Of a stretch of 64,000 nt of DNA, positions 23,793 to 32,539 are shown one piece after another; positions within the stretch are counted from its first letter, which is position 1; every line of letters starts with the position of its first letter. The notes under the pieces are model-generated. The model was given only the letters and a program-made list of their open reading frames with translations, searched no databases and was not told where the DNA came from. The DNA is from Bradyrhizobium sp. CSS354 (GTDB taxonomy: Bacteria > Pseudomonadota > Alphaproteobacteria > Rhizobiales > Xanthobacteraceae), in assembly GCF_029051725.1 (NCBI RefSeq), contig NZ_JAACFU010000002.1, positions 372,001 through 436,000 of the forward strand. Direction: 5' to 3'. Both the position numbers and the translations under genes were made by a program.

Positions 23793-24851
23793 TTAAACCG
23801 CCCCCGCCTTCTGCGCGTATTCCCACGATGCCTTCGACAGCGGCACGGTGCGCTTGGCTGACTCCAGCGCCTTGGCGTTTGCCGCGGTGCCGTCGCGGAC
23901 GCGGCCGGCGATGCCTTGCGTGATGCCGGCGAGGCGGAACAGGTTGTAGGCGAAGTACCAGTTGAGATCAGGGACCGTCATCTTGGTGACGTTGCAATAG
24001 ATCTGCGCGGCCTCTTCCACGCTCGGAATGTTGAGCGCCTTGAGGTCGGCGCCGTCCAGGCCGGGCATGACCCACTGCATCAACAGATAGGTGAAGTCGG
24101 CCATGGGATCGCCGAGCGTCGATAATTCCCAATCGAGCACGGCCTGCACGCGCGGTTCCGTCGCATGGAAAATCATGTTGTCGAGGCGATAGTCGCCGTG
24201 GACGATCGAGATGCGCGCCTGCTCCGGCACGGTCTTCGGCAGCCATTCAGCGACCTTCTCAAACTCCGGAATGGTCTGGGTCTCGGACGCGCGGTACTGC
24301 TTGGTCCAGCGGTCGATCTGGCGCGCGAAATAATTGCCGGGCTTGCCGAAGTCGCCAAGACCGATCGCGACGGGATCGAACATGTGAAGCTTGGCCAACG
24401 TCTCGATCTTGCTGGTGAAGATCTTTCGACGATCTTCCGGCGTCTGGCTTGGCAGCGTCGGATCCCAGAACACCCGGCCGTCTTCCATCGACATGATGTA
24501 GAAGGCCGAACCGATGATGCTGTCGTCCTGGCACAGCGCATAGGCCTTCGCGACCGGAAAACCCTGTTTTCCCAGTGCCGCGATCACGCGATATTCGCGA
24601 TCGACCGCATGCGCCGACGGCAACAATTTGCCGAACGGCTTTCTACGCATCACATAGGAGCGGTTCGGCGTGTCGAGCCGGTAGGTCGGGTTGGACTGGC
24701 CACCCCTGAACTGGAGGACGACCAGCGGTCCCTCATAGCCTTCGACGTTGTCGCGCATCCAGGCTTCGAGCCGCATCTCGTCGATACGATGACGCTCCTC
24801 GACGGGCTTGGTGCCCGAGAATTCTTCGTCTTTCCTGACGCCGTCAGCCAC
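23793..24851 (-). CDS. APH-type phosphotransferase paired with acyl-CoA dehydrogenase
   Basis: 352 residues. Kinase-like features: VMRRKPFGKLL with the ATP-binding lysine, VHGDYRLDNMIFH (Brenner motif with catalytic Asp) and LDWELSTLGDPMADF (metal-binding Asp). It closely resembles the N-terminal APH domain of animal ACAD10/ACAD11, which is fused there to an acyl-CoA dehydrogenase. Here the dehydrogenase is the next gene upstream in the same direction. It probably phosphorylates a hydroxylated acyl group for removal, not an antibiotic. Confidence 0.85.
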   Translation of the reverse strand: MADGVRKDEEFSGTKPVEERHRIDEMRLEAWMRDNVEGYEGPLVVLQFRGGQSNPTYRLDTPNRSYVMRRKPFGKLLPSAHAVDREYRVIAALGKQGFPVAKAYALCQDDSIIGSAFYIMSMEDGRVFWDPTLPSQTPEDRRKIFTSKIETLAKLHMFDPVAIGLGDFGKPGNYFARQIDRWTKQYRASETQTIPEFEKVAEWLPKTVPEQARISIVHGDYRLDNMIFHATEPRVQAVLDWELSTLGDPMADFTYLLMQWVMPGLDGADLKALNIPSVEEAAQIYCNVTKMTVPDLNWYFAYNLFRLAGITQGIAGRVRDGTAANAKALESAKRTVPLSKASWEYAQKAGAV

Positions 24852-24983
24852 GATGACGCTCCCTCTTCAGTCCGAACATGATCCTAATCGGTAACCCCCA
24901 GCGCACTTGCGTCAAGCGGTCATCCGATCACGGATCATGTTCTGTCGTTTCTTCAAATCGGGAGCGCCAGCATGCTCTCCCGC

Positions 24984-26219
24984 TTAATGACTGGAAGAGT
25001 TTGCATACTTCCGAACCTCGAGCCTGGCAATGGCGCGATTGTGCACCTCGTCCGGGCCGTCGGCGAGACGGAGTGTGCGGATGTGAGCGTAGTCCTTGGC
25101 AAGGCCGGCTTCGTCCGAGACGCCTGCACCGCCGAAGGCCTGGATCGCCTCGTCGATGATCTTCAGCGCCATGTTGGGAGCTGCGACCTTGATCATGGCG
25201 ATTTCGGCCTGCGCGGTCTTGTTGCCGACCTTGTCCATCATGTCGGCGGCCTTGAGGCACAACAGCCGCGTCATCTCGATATTGGTGCGGGCTTCGCCGA
25301 TGCGCTGCTCCCACACAGAATGCTCGACGATCCGCTTGCCGAAGGCCGTGCGCGAGGTGAGCCGCTTCACCATCTTCTCCAGCGCCTCCTCGGCCTTGCC
25401 GATGGTGCGCATGCAGTGATGGATGCGGCCGGGACCGAGGCGGCCCTGCGCGATCTCGAAGCCGCGGCCTTCGCCGAGCAGGATGTTCTCCTTCGGCACC
25501 CGCACGTTCTCGAGCAGCACCTGGGCGTGGCCATGCGGCGCGTCGTCGAAGCCGAACACGGGCAGCATCTTCTCGACCTTGATGCCGGGGGTGTCGAGCG
25601 GAACCAGGATCTGCGACTGTTGCTGATGCTTGGCCGCCTTGAAATCGGTCTTGCCCATCAGGATCGCGATCTTGCAACGGGGATCGCCGACGCCCGACGA
25701 CCACCATTTGCGGCCGTTGATGACGTAATGGTCGCCGTCGCGCGCGATGCTGGTCTCGATGTTGGTGGCATCGGACGAGGCCACGGCCGGCTCCGTCATC
25801 AGGAAGGCCGAGCGGATCTCGCCGTCCATCAGCGGACGCAGCCATTTGCGCTTCTGCTCCTTGGAGCCGTAGCGCATGAACACTTCCATGTTGCCGGTGT
25901 CGGGCGCGGAACAATTGAAAACTTCCGAAGCCCAGGAGATGTGGCCCATCTGCTCCGAGAGCAGCGCGTATTCGAGATTGGTCAGTCCCGCGCCGCGGAA
26001 TTCGTCGTCCTCATGCTCGTTCGGCGGCATGAACATGTTCCAGAGGCCTTCGGCCTTCGCCTTCTTCTTGAGGTCCTCGAGCACCGGGATCACCTTCCAG
26101 CGTTCGCCGCTGCGATCCTGCTCATCATAGACCGGCACCGCCGGGCGCACGTGCTTGGCCATGAAGGATTGCACGCGGTCGAGCCATTCCTTCTGCTTCG
26201 GCGACAGATCGAAATCCAT
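24984..26219 (-). CDS. Acyl-CoA dehydrogenase (ACAD10/11-like)
   Basis: 411 residues from ATG 26219, with GAGGAG seven bases before it. FAD/acyl-CoA signatures: [28 protein letters not shown] and the C-terminal [20 protein letters not shown] followed by [14 protein letters not shown]. No mitochondrial or membrane signal. It acts in fatty-acid or branched-acyl degradation with an ETF partner. It precedes the phosphotransferase gene by 132 bp and diverges from a TetR gene across a 31-bp dyad, which suggests ligand-controlled expression. Confidence 0.92.
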   Translation of the reverse strand: MDFDLSPKQKEWLDRVQSFMAKHVRPAVPVYDEQDRSGERWKVIPVLEDLKKKAKAEGLWNMFMPPNEHEDDEFRGAGLTNLEYALLSEQMGHISWASEVFNCSAPDTGNMEVFMRYGSKEQKRKWLRPLMDGEIRSAFLMTEPAVASSDATNIETSIARDGDHYVINGRKWWSSGVGDPRCKIAILMGKTDFKAAKHQQQSQILVPLDTPGIKVEKMLPVFGFDDAPHGHAQVLLENVRVPKENILLGEGRGFEIAQGRLGPGRIHHCMRTIGKAEEALEKMVKRLTSRTAFGKRIVEHSVWEQRIGEARTNIEMTRLLCLKAADMMDKVGNKTAQAEIAMIKVAAPNMALKIIDEAIQAFGGAGVSDEAGLAKDYAHIRTLRLADGPDEVHNRAIARLEVRKYANSSSH

Positions 26220-26242
26220 GGGACGCTCCTCGTCTTTGCCAA

Positions 26243-26283
26243 CTCGTCTTGGCGAACTTGTTTTGGCGAACTTGTTTTGCGCC
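26243..26283. repeat. Short tandem repeat in the divergent leader
   Basis: A 14-bp unit GGCGAACTTGTTTT occurs twice in tandem, preceded by a degenerate third copy (GCGAACTCGTCTT-like). It lies between the acyl-CoA dehydrogenase start and the TetR operator, within the 5' leader of the dehydrogenase. Confidence 0.6.
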
Positions 26284-26398
26284 GGACTGTCCACCCGCAT
26301 TGTGCGACCCGCAAGTGCGAATGCGCGACTTGCGGACGCTGGGGAACCGGTTCGCGACGTTGCGAACAAGTCCCGATTGCGGATTGACTTTCCCGGCC

Positions 26399-26429
26399 TT
26401 CAAACGATAGTTTCATACAACTGTTTGAA
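26399..26429. promoter_or_regulatory. TetR-type operator dyad
   Basis: TTCAAAC...GTTTGAA with inner AGTT/AACT: an imperfect 31-bp palindrome 27 bp before the TetR start and upstream of the divergent acyl-CoA dehydrogenase. Probable binding site of the TetR protein. Confidence 0.6.
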
Positions 26430-26456
26430 TTGCAACTCCCTCCCCGAGGGGCTCCC

Positions 26457-27119
26457 ATGGCCAGCGATCATACCCGGACTGCCATTCTCGCCGCCGCCGA
26501 ACGGCTCTATGCCGATCGCGGGTTCGGCGACGTGACGCTGCGCGACATCGTCGCGGAGGCCAATGTCAACCTCGCGGCGGTGAACTATCATTTCGGCTCG
26601 AAGGACGAGTTGATCGCGGAGCTGTTCGTGACACGCTCGATCGCCACCAACCGCGAGCGTTTGCGCGAATTGAAGGCGGCGGAAGAACAAGGCGGCGGCC
26701 GCGCGCCGATCGAAATGATCCTGCATGCCCTGGTCGGCCCGACGCTGCGCGGCTGCCTTGGCCCAGAGAACCAGCGCTCGAGCGCGGCGCGCTTCATGAT
26801 CCGCGCCTCGATCGAATCCGTGCCGCCGATCCGCCGCATCAAGAACCGCGAGATCGACCATTTGCGCAAGTTCGCTGGCGCGATGCGAAGGTCCCTGCCC
26901 GACCGCAGCGACGTCGATATCTATTGGGGCCTGAATTTCGCGCTCGCCATGGCGCATCACACCATCCGCGAGAGCGAACGGCTGACGAAATTGTCGGAAG
27001 GCAAATGCGATCTCGACGACGTCGAGGACGTGGTCGCGCGCGTCGTCAGCGTAGCGACGATCGCGCTGACGGCGGGACGGATGGAGACGAAGGCGCCGTC
27101 AAGGGTGGCGGCACGCTAA
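26457..27119 (+). CDS. TetR-family regulator
   Basis: 220 residues, ATG 26457. The N-terminal helix-turn-helix is typical (TLRDIVAEANVNLAAVNYHF then GSKDELI, residues 24-52). The C-terminal ligand domain is all-helical and contains a TetR_C-like stretch. Divergent from acyl-CoA dehydrogenase, so it likely represses that operon until an acyl-CoA or aromatic ligand binds. Confidence 0.9.
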   Translation: MASDHTRTAILAAAERLYADRGFGDVTLRDIVAEANVNLAAVNYHFGSKDELIAELFVTRSIATNRERLRELKAAEEQGGGRAPIEMILHALVGPTLRGCLGPENQRSSAARFMIRASIESVPPIRRIKNREIDHLRKFAGAMRRSLPDRSDVDIYWGLNFALAMAHHTIRESERLTKLSEGKCDLDDVEDVVARVVSVATIALTAGRMETKAPSRVAAR

Positions 27120-27121
27120 CC

Positions 27122-27514
27122 TCACATCATCGCGATGCAGTCGATCTCGACGTCGAAGGGGCCGAACCATTCCGGCGTGCAGACGAAGATCCGCGCTGGC
27201 GGATCGTGTGGGAAATAGCGCGCATAGACGGCGTTGAACGCCGCGAAGTGTTTGGTCGAGGTGCAGTAGACGTTGCACTTCATGACGTTGTCGAGGCTCG
27301 CGCCCGCCGTCTGGAGGCACAGCTTCATCTGCTCCATGACGAGTTCGCTCTGCCGTTCGATCGGTACTTCCGCGATCTCGCCCGTCTCGGGGTCGAACGG
27401 CGGCAGACCGGCGACGAAGATCATGTTGCCGGCGCGCGTGACCGGCGAGACCGGAGCGTTCCGGCGGTCGAGGAATGTCGAGATCGGTTCGACGCGGAGC
27501 GCTTCGCGTTTCAT
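27122..27514 (-). CDS. RidA-family protein
   Basis: 130 residues from ATG 27514; a GTG at 27526 is possible. RidA core: TRAGNMIFVAGLPPFDPETG, then CLQTAGASLDNVMKCNVYCT and ARIFVCTPEW. Family members hydrolyse reactive enamine/imine intermediates. The usual catalytic Arg near the C-terminus (R in PPARIFV) is present. Other members are pathway-specific deaminases, possible here given the catabolic neighbours. Confidence 0.85.
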   Translation of the reverse strand: MKREALRVEPISTFLDRRNAPVSPVTRAGNMIFVAGLPPFDPETGEIAEVPIERQSELVMEQMKLCLQTAGASLDNVMKCNVYCTSTKHFAAFNAVYARYFPHDPPARIFVCTPEWFGPFDVEIDCIAMM

Positions 27515-27622
27515 TTCAAGTTTCACGGGCGGCCACCTTCGGTGCAAGCGAGATGACGGCTTGCTACATCATTGTGCAGCCGTCATGCTTCGCTTCTGAT
27601 CGAAGTGTGCTCGCCGAGCCGG

Positions 27623-27838
27623 CTAGGCGTGCTGCGGCATCTCCTCGGCCTCTTCCTTGGCGAGCAGCAGCAGCATCTCGATACCCATGTCGCCTTCCTG
27701 CGGCGAGCGGATGAACTTTATTTCGTCGGCGCTTTGCCGCAACGCGGCAACGATCGCGACGGCCTGATTGGCTGTTGCTGCCTCGGTCGCCAGAATTGCC
27801 TTCTGGTTCTTGGCCTGAAACCCGATCGTGTAGGACAT
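27623..27838 (-). CDS. Small unknown protein
   Basis: 71 residues from ATG 27838, preceded by GGGAGG. MSYTIGFQAKNQKAILATEA then ANQAVAIVAALRQ suggests an alpha/beta mini-domain. No known function. Lies after the BKACE gene in the same direction. Confidence 0.6.
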   Translation of the reverse strand: MSYTIGFQAKNQKAILATEAATANQAVAIVAALRQSADEIKFIRSPQEGDMGIEMLLLLAKEEAEEMPQHA

Positions 27839-27941
27839 GCTTTCCCTCCCGGACTGAGTGGATGGATCGAATCTGAGTCGCGCGCGGAGCGGAAGCCTGT
27901 GTGAGTACGGACCGGGATTATCTGGGGATTGCCCGCAAGCC

Positions 27942-28820
27942 TCAGGCAAGCCCGAGCGTCGCGCGGGCCTCGGCGGCGGTCGCGACGCTCGCCCCCAGGC
28001 TCTTGAGGATGCCGGCGGCATGCGTAACCAGCTCGGCATTGGTCTTCGCCAGCACGCCCTTGGACATATAGAGATTGTCCTCCATGCCGAGGCGGACGTG
28101 GCCGCCAAGCAAATAGGCCTGCGCCACCATCGGGAATTCAGCGCGGCCGATACCGAAGCCGGACCAGATCGCGCCCGGCGGCAACAGGCTGCGGGCATAG
28201 AACATCGTCTCGGGCGTTGCGGAGAAGCCGTATTTGACGCCGAGCACGAGCGAAAACAGGCCCGGTCCCTTCAGCGTGCCATCGGCAAGGAGGTCACGGG
28301 CGAGATGGCAGTCGCCGGAATCGAACAGCTCGATTTCCGGCAGCACGCCGGCCGCCTTCATCCGCTCGGCCATGATGCGGACGTTGCGCGGGGTGTTGAT
28401 CACCACCTCGCCGCCCGAATTCATGGTGTTGAGATCGAGCGTGCAGATGTCGGGCTTGAGCAGCTCGATGTGCTCGACGCGCTTTTCGGGGGGCAGCAGC
28501 GTTGTGCCTGCAGCGGCGACGCGGGGGTCCTCGATCGAAGGCACGAAGCGACCGCCGGGGCCGGTCGTGAGGTTGATGACGAGACTCTTGTTGCGCGCGC
28601 GGATGCGGTCCACCACGTCGCGGTAGAGATCGATCTCCATCGAGGGCCGCCCCGTCGCGGGATCGCGGACATGGATATGGGCGATGGCGGCGCCGGCTTC
28701 GGCGGCTTCCAGCGCCGATGTCGCGATCTGCTCGGGTGTAATCGGCAGATGCGGCGACTGCTCCGGCTTGGTCAGGTTGCCCGTGATCGCGCAGGTGATG
28801 ATGGTTTTGGTGGGGGTCAT
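27942..28820 (-). CDS. Beta-keto acid cleavage enzyme (BKACE, DUF849)
   Basis: 292 residues. TIM-barrel BKACE signatures: TCAITGNLTKPEQSPHLPIT at the N-terminus, the zinc ligands in AHIHVRDPATG, NLTTGPGGRF, LNTMNSGGEVVINTP and VRLGMEDNLYMSKG near the C-terminus. Known members cleave a beta-keto acid with acetyl-CoA to acetoacetate plus a new CoA ester (as in lysine fermentation). It follows a CaiB-type CoA-transferase gene, and a second BKACE lies 3 kb away. Confidence 0.9.
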   Translation of the reverse strand: MTPTKTIITCAITGNLTKPEQSPHLPITPEQIATSALEAAEAGAAIAHIHVRDPATGRPSMEIDLYRDVVDRIRARNKSLVINLTTGPGGRFVPSIEDPRVAAAGTTLLPPEKRVEHIELLKPDICTLDLNTMNSGGEVVINTPRNVRIMAERMKAAGVLPEIELFDSGDCHLARDLLADGTLKGPGLFSLVLGVKYGFSATPETMFYARSLLPPGAIWSGFGIGRAEFPMVAQAYLLGGHVRLGMEDNLYMSKGVLAKTNAELVTHAAGILKSLGASVATAAEARATLGLA

Positions 28821-28850
28821 GCGTGCTGTCCCTTGCCGGTCAACGAGCAG

Positions 28851-30080
28851 CTAGATGATACCCTGCTGCTTCAGCGCCTCGATCTTGCCGGCATCGTAGC
28901 CGAGCTTGCCGGCGAGCACCTCCTGGGTGTGCTCACCCAGCAGCGGCGGGGCGCGGTAATCCTTGATCGGGGTTTCCGAGAGCGTCAGCGCGTTGCGGAT
29001 CAGCGAGAGATCGGGCTGGAAGGGATGGTCGACCTTCACCCGCATGCCGCGCGACTGGACGTGCGGATCCGAAAACACTTGCTCGAAATTGTTGATCGGG
29101 CCCGAGGGCACGCCGGCCTCCTCCAGCTTGTCCAGCCAATAGGCCACCGGCTGCTTCAGGAACAGTCCGGCGAAGATCGCCATGATCTCCTTGCCGTGCA
29201 CGACGCGGTCGTTGTTCTTGACGAAGCGCTTGTCGCTCGCGAGCTCGGGCGCGCCGAGCACGGCGCAGGTGCGCTGGAACTGGCCGTCATTGCCGACCAC
29301 CAGCATCAGTTCGCCGTCGGTGCAGCGGAACACGCCGGCCGGCATGCCGCCATTACCCCAGGTGCCGCGGCGCGGCGGCGTCTTGCCGTTGACGAGGTAG
29401 ATCTGCAGCCAGTGCGACAGCGACGCGATCACGGTGTCGAACAGGCAGACGTCGATGTGCTGTCCCACGCCATCATTGGCGTCGCGATGATAGAGCGCCG
29501 AGAGAATCCCGATCGAGGTATTCATGCCGGTCATGTAGTCGACGATCGACGGGCCGACCTTCATCGGGCCCTCGCCGGGCTCGCCGTCGATATGGCCGGT
29601 GACGCTCATCAGGCCGCCCATCGCCTGCAGGATGGCGTCATAGCCGGCGCGCGGCGCATAGGGGCCGGTCTGGCCGAAGCCCGTCACCGAGCAATAGATT
29701 ATGCCGGGATTGATCGCCTTGATGGTCTCGTAGTCGAGGCCGTAGCGCTTGAGATCGCCGACCTTGTAGTTCTCCATGAAGACGTCGACGTCCTTGGCGA
29801 GCTCGCGGATGATCGCCTGCCCTTCGGGCTTGGCGATGTTGACCGTGACCGACTTCTTGTTGCGGTTGGCGCAGAGGTAAAACGAGTTGTTGTTGTTGGC
29901 CTTGCCATCGGGGTCGGTCAGATAGGGCGGGCCGAACGCGCGCGCGTCGTCACCGGTGCCCGGCCGCTCGATCTTGATCACCTCCGCGCCGAGATCACCC
30001 AGCATCTGGGCCGACAACGGCCCGGCAAGCACGCGGGTGAGGTCAAGGATCTTGATGCCTGAGAGCGGCAGGGCCGACAT
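28851..30080 (-). CDS. CaiB/BaiF CoA-transferase
   Basis: 409 residues from ATG 30080, with GGAGGAA upstream. Family III CoA-transferase: LSGIKILDLTRVLAGPLSAQ, then LGDLGAEVIKIERPGTGDD with the catalytic Asp expected in the DLK(Y/R)YGLDYE neighbourhood (VGDLKRYGLDYE). It moves CoA between carboxylic acids. Adjacent to BKACE in the same direction, it probably activates or recycles the acid produced. Confidence 0.92.
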   Translation of the reverse strand: MSALPLSGIKILDLTRVLAGPLSAQMLGDLGAEVIKIERPGTGDDARAFGPPYLTDPDGKANNNNSFYLCANRNKKSVTVNIAKPEGQAIIRELAKDVDVFMENYKVGDLKRYGLDYETIKAINPGIIYCSVTGFGQTGPYAPRAGYDAILQAMGGLMSVTGHIDGEPGEGPMKVGPSIVDYMTGMNTSIGILSALYHRDANDGVGQHIDVCLFDTVIASLSHWLQIYLVNGKTPPRRGTWGNGGMPAGVFRCTDGELMLVVGNDGQFQRTCAVLGAPELASDKRFVKNNDRVVHGKEIMAIFAGLFLKQPVAYWLDKLEEAGVPSGPINNFEQVFSDPHVQSRGMRVKVDHPFQPDLSLIRNALTLSETPIKDYRAPPLLGEHTQEVLAGKLGYDAGKIEALKQQGII

Positions 30081-30250
30081 GTCGAATTCCTCCGGGAACT
30101 GGATCTTGGCGCGGCGGCGAGATCGCGGGACGCGCTCCCTGCCGATACACCATTTTGGTGGTCCGAGCACTGCACTGGGGGCATACGGCTATCCGCCCGC
30201 CCGCCCGGCGCAGATCACCCGCGCGGTGAATTTCCGCAGCGCGAATATTC

Positions 30251-31456
30251 TCAGGTCGCGGCCGCTGCAGCCACCTGCGGCCGCCGGCGGCCGAGCAGGA
30301 CCAGGATCAGCACCGTGGCGCAGGAGCAGACGAAGGTGAGACCGAGCGCGCCGCGGCTGCCGAACTGGGTGAGCAGGCCGACAAGGAGCGGCGGCGAGAC
30401 CGCGGATGCGAGATTGAGCGGCAGCGCGATCATCGACATCGCCTTGGCGAACTCGGTCTGATCGTAGAACACGAGCGGGATCGTCGCCCGCGCCACCGCC
30501 ATCGCGCCGCTGCCGGCACCATAGAGCAGGATGAAGGCCGCAACCGCCCAGGTCGCGCCCTCGCTCGTCATCAGCAGCAGCATGGCGACCGGGAGCGCCG
30601 TGCCGGCAACGAGCCCGGTCGTGATTCCATCCCACCGCCCTCCGCCGAGAAAATCGAGCCCGCGGGCGCTGACCTGGATCACGCCCAGCATCGAGCCGAA
30701 CGCAAGCGCCTGCGCCGGGGGAAGCCCCTCCGCCCGGAGCAACTCGATCATGATGGCGCCGATGCCGAAATTGACGAAGGCATTGAGCGTGATCGCGGCG
30801 ACGACGAGGCCGAACGTGCTCCTGGGAATCGCAGGCGGCGGCGAAGGCTTCACCGGCTCACCGCCACGATCACCGACGATTTTCCGGCGCGGTGCAAAGA
30901 ATGCATAGAGCGGAAGGTTGATGACGAGCATCATGGCCGCATAGACGAGGCACGTCCCGCGCCAGCCGAGCAGACCGCTGAGGAACGATGTCGTTGGCCA
31001 GAAGATGCTGCTCGACAGGCCCGTCACCAGCATCAGCGCGCCGATGGCGTTCTTGGCCTGCCGCCCGGCGACCTCGTTCAGCATGATATAGGCGCCGGTC
31101 GAAAGCGTGGCGCTGCCGGCAGTGCCGAGGACGATCCAGGCAGCGAAATACAGTATCGGCTCGCGCGCGAGGGACAGCAGGATGAAGCCCGGCGCGGTGA
31201 GGACCGTGCCTGAGATCATCACCTTTCGTGCGCCGTGCCGCGCAAACGACTTGGCGAGCCAGGGCGCGCACAGGCCCATCGAGACATAGAGAACGGACGT
31301 CCCGGCGAACACCGCCGGCAGGCTCATGCCGAGATCGGCCGCGAGATCGCGGCCGACAATGGCGGGAAGACCTATCGTACCCCACCCGACAAGCTGGGAG
31401 ACCGCAAGCACCAGCAGGACCCCGATGAGCCTGCTGTCAGATTTCAAGAACCGCAT
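30251..31456 (-). CDS. MFS transporter
   Basis: 401 residues with about 12 hydrophobic segments split by a basic central loop (PRRKIVGDRGGEPVKPSPPP). It has the layout of a monocarboxylate-type MFS carrier. It lies between the CaiB and second BKACE genes, all minus strand, so it probably imports the acid they degrade. Part of its N-terminal coding region is repeated at 34135-34205. Confidence 0.85.
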   Translation of the reverse strand: MRFLKSDSRLIGVLLVLAVSQLVGWGTIGLPAIVGRDLAADLGMSLPAVFAGTSVLYVSMGLCAPWLAKSFARHGARKVMISGTVLTAPGFILLSLAREPILYFAAWIVLGTAGSATLSTGAYIMLNEVAGRQAKNAIGALMLVTGLSSSIFWPTTSFLSGLLGWRGTCLVYAAMMLVINLPLYAFFAPRRKIVGDRGGEPVKPSPPPAIPRSTFGLVVAAITLNAFVNFGIGAIMIELLRAEGLPPAQALAFGSMLGVIQVSARGLDFLGGGRWDGITTGLVAGTALPVAMLLLMTSEGATWAVAAFILLYGAGSGAMAVARATIPLVFYDQTEFAKAMSMIALPLNLASAVSPPLLVGLLTQFGSRGALGLTFVCSCATVLILVLLGRRRPQVAAAAAT

Positions 31457-31570
31457 TCCAACCGTCGCCTGCCCGCCAGGCGCAGATCACGCCCGTGACG
31501 CCAGTCTTACCCGGAGACTCAGCGTACGGAAACGCCGGCCGTCGAATGGCAGCAGGCGGCCGGGAGCATG

Positions 31571-32419
31571 TCAGGAGGCGGCAGGAGCTCCCTGCCCTGC
31601 GAGCCCGAGCAGGGATCGCGCCTCGGCCGCAGTCGCCACGCGCCGGCCGTGGCGCGCCACAGCCTCACCGGCGATGGCCACGAGCTCCGCGTTGCTGGCG
31701 GCGAGGCGTGCCTTGTCGATCCTGATATTGTCCTCGAGCCCGGTGCGGACCGCATCGGCGCCCCGCGCGAGCGCCCAGCCCATGACCTCGGCCTGGTGGC
31801 GTCCGATCCCGGCTGCCGTCCACGTCGCCTTCGGGATCAGCCGCCTGAGCTCGCCCAGCAGGATGTCGAGCACATGCTCGTCCGCGGGCATGGCGTTCTT
31901 GACGCCCATGACGAACTGAACGTGCGGACGCTGGTCGATCAGCCCCGCCTCGATCAGACGGCGGGCACCATGCAGATGCGACAGATCGAAGATTTCGATT
32001 TCCGGCCGGATACCATTCGCCTTCATCCCGGTGGCGAGCATCTCGACCAGAGCAGCGCCGTTCTCGTAGACGATGGTCGGAAAGTTCACCGATCCCGTGG
32101 ACAGCGAGGCCATGTCCGGCTTCAGGTAGAGCGACGATCCGCGCGCCGAGGGATCTCGGCCCCGCCCGCCGGTCGAGAACTGAACGATCATGTCAGGACA
32201 GTGCTTCCTGATCCCCGCCTGCACCGCGGCGAAACGCTCGGGATCGGAGGATGGCGTCTCGTCATCGTTGCGAACATGGATATGGGCAAGCGTGGCACCG
32301 GCTTCGAAGGCCTGGTGCGTCGACTCGATCTGTTCGGACGGCAGGATCGGGACCGCGGGATTGTCCTTCTTGCGCGGAACGGAGCCGGTGATGGCGACAG
32401 CGACGACGACGGGGTTCAT
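31571..32419 (-). CDS. Beta-keto acid cleavage enzyme (BKACE), second paralogue
   Basis: 282 residues. Same family as 27942-28820: VAVAITGSVPRKKDNPAVPI, zinc ligands in AHIHVRNDDETP, QFSTGGRGRD and RTGLEDNIRIDKARL. It differs from the first copy at several active-site-adjacent positions (SVPRKKD versus NLTKPEQ), so it probably takes a different keto acid. Its stop lies 115 bp from the MFS gene. Confidence 0.9.
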   Translation of the reverse strand: MNPVVVAVAITGSVPRKKDNPAVPILPSEQIESTHQAFEAGATLAHIHVRNDDETPSSDPERFAAVQAGIRKHCPDMIVQFSTGGRGRDPSARGSSLYLKPDMASLSTGSVNFPTIVYENGAALVEMLATGMKANGIRPEIEIFDLSHLHGARRLIEAGLIDQRPHVQFVMGVKNAMPADEHVLDILLGELRRLIPKATWTAAGIGRHQAEVMGWALARGADAVRTGLEDNIRIDKARLAASNAELVAIAGEAVARHGRRVATAAEARSLLGLAGQGAPAAS

Positions 32420-32539
32420 TCTGCAACCTCATGATGATCGCGCTCGCGCGCGGAATTCGAGCAGGCAGTTAGGTAACGACTCACACCCTGCCGCTGCAAC
32501 CGTCCTCGATCGCAGCGGCATGACTTCCTTGCGTACCCG

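Noticed and set aside
23793..24851. Aminoglycoside resistance kinase
   Set aside because: It has the kinase motif of that fold but is coupled to an acyl-CoA dehydrogenase and resembles the ACAD10/11 kinase-like domain.
24972..26387. 471-codon plus-strand frame
   Set aside because: Mirror of the acyl-CoA dehydrogenase; no ribosome-binding site and a biased composition.
27858..30062. 734-codon open frame on the plus strand
   Set aside because: It is antisense to the BKACE and CaiB genes, whose motifs are unambiguous; the frame is open only because of high GC content. Its translation is rich in Arg, Asp and His without domains.
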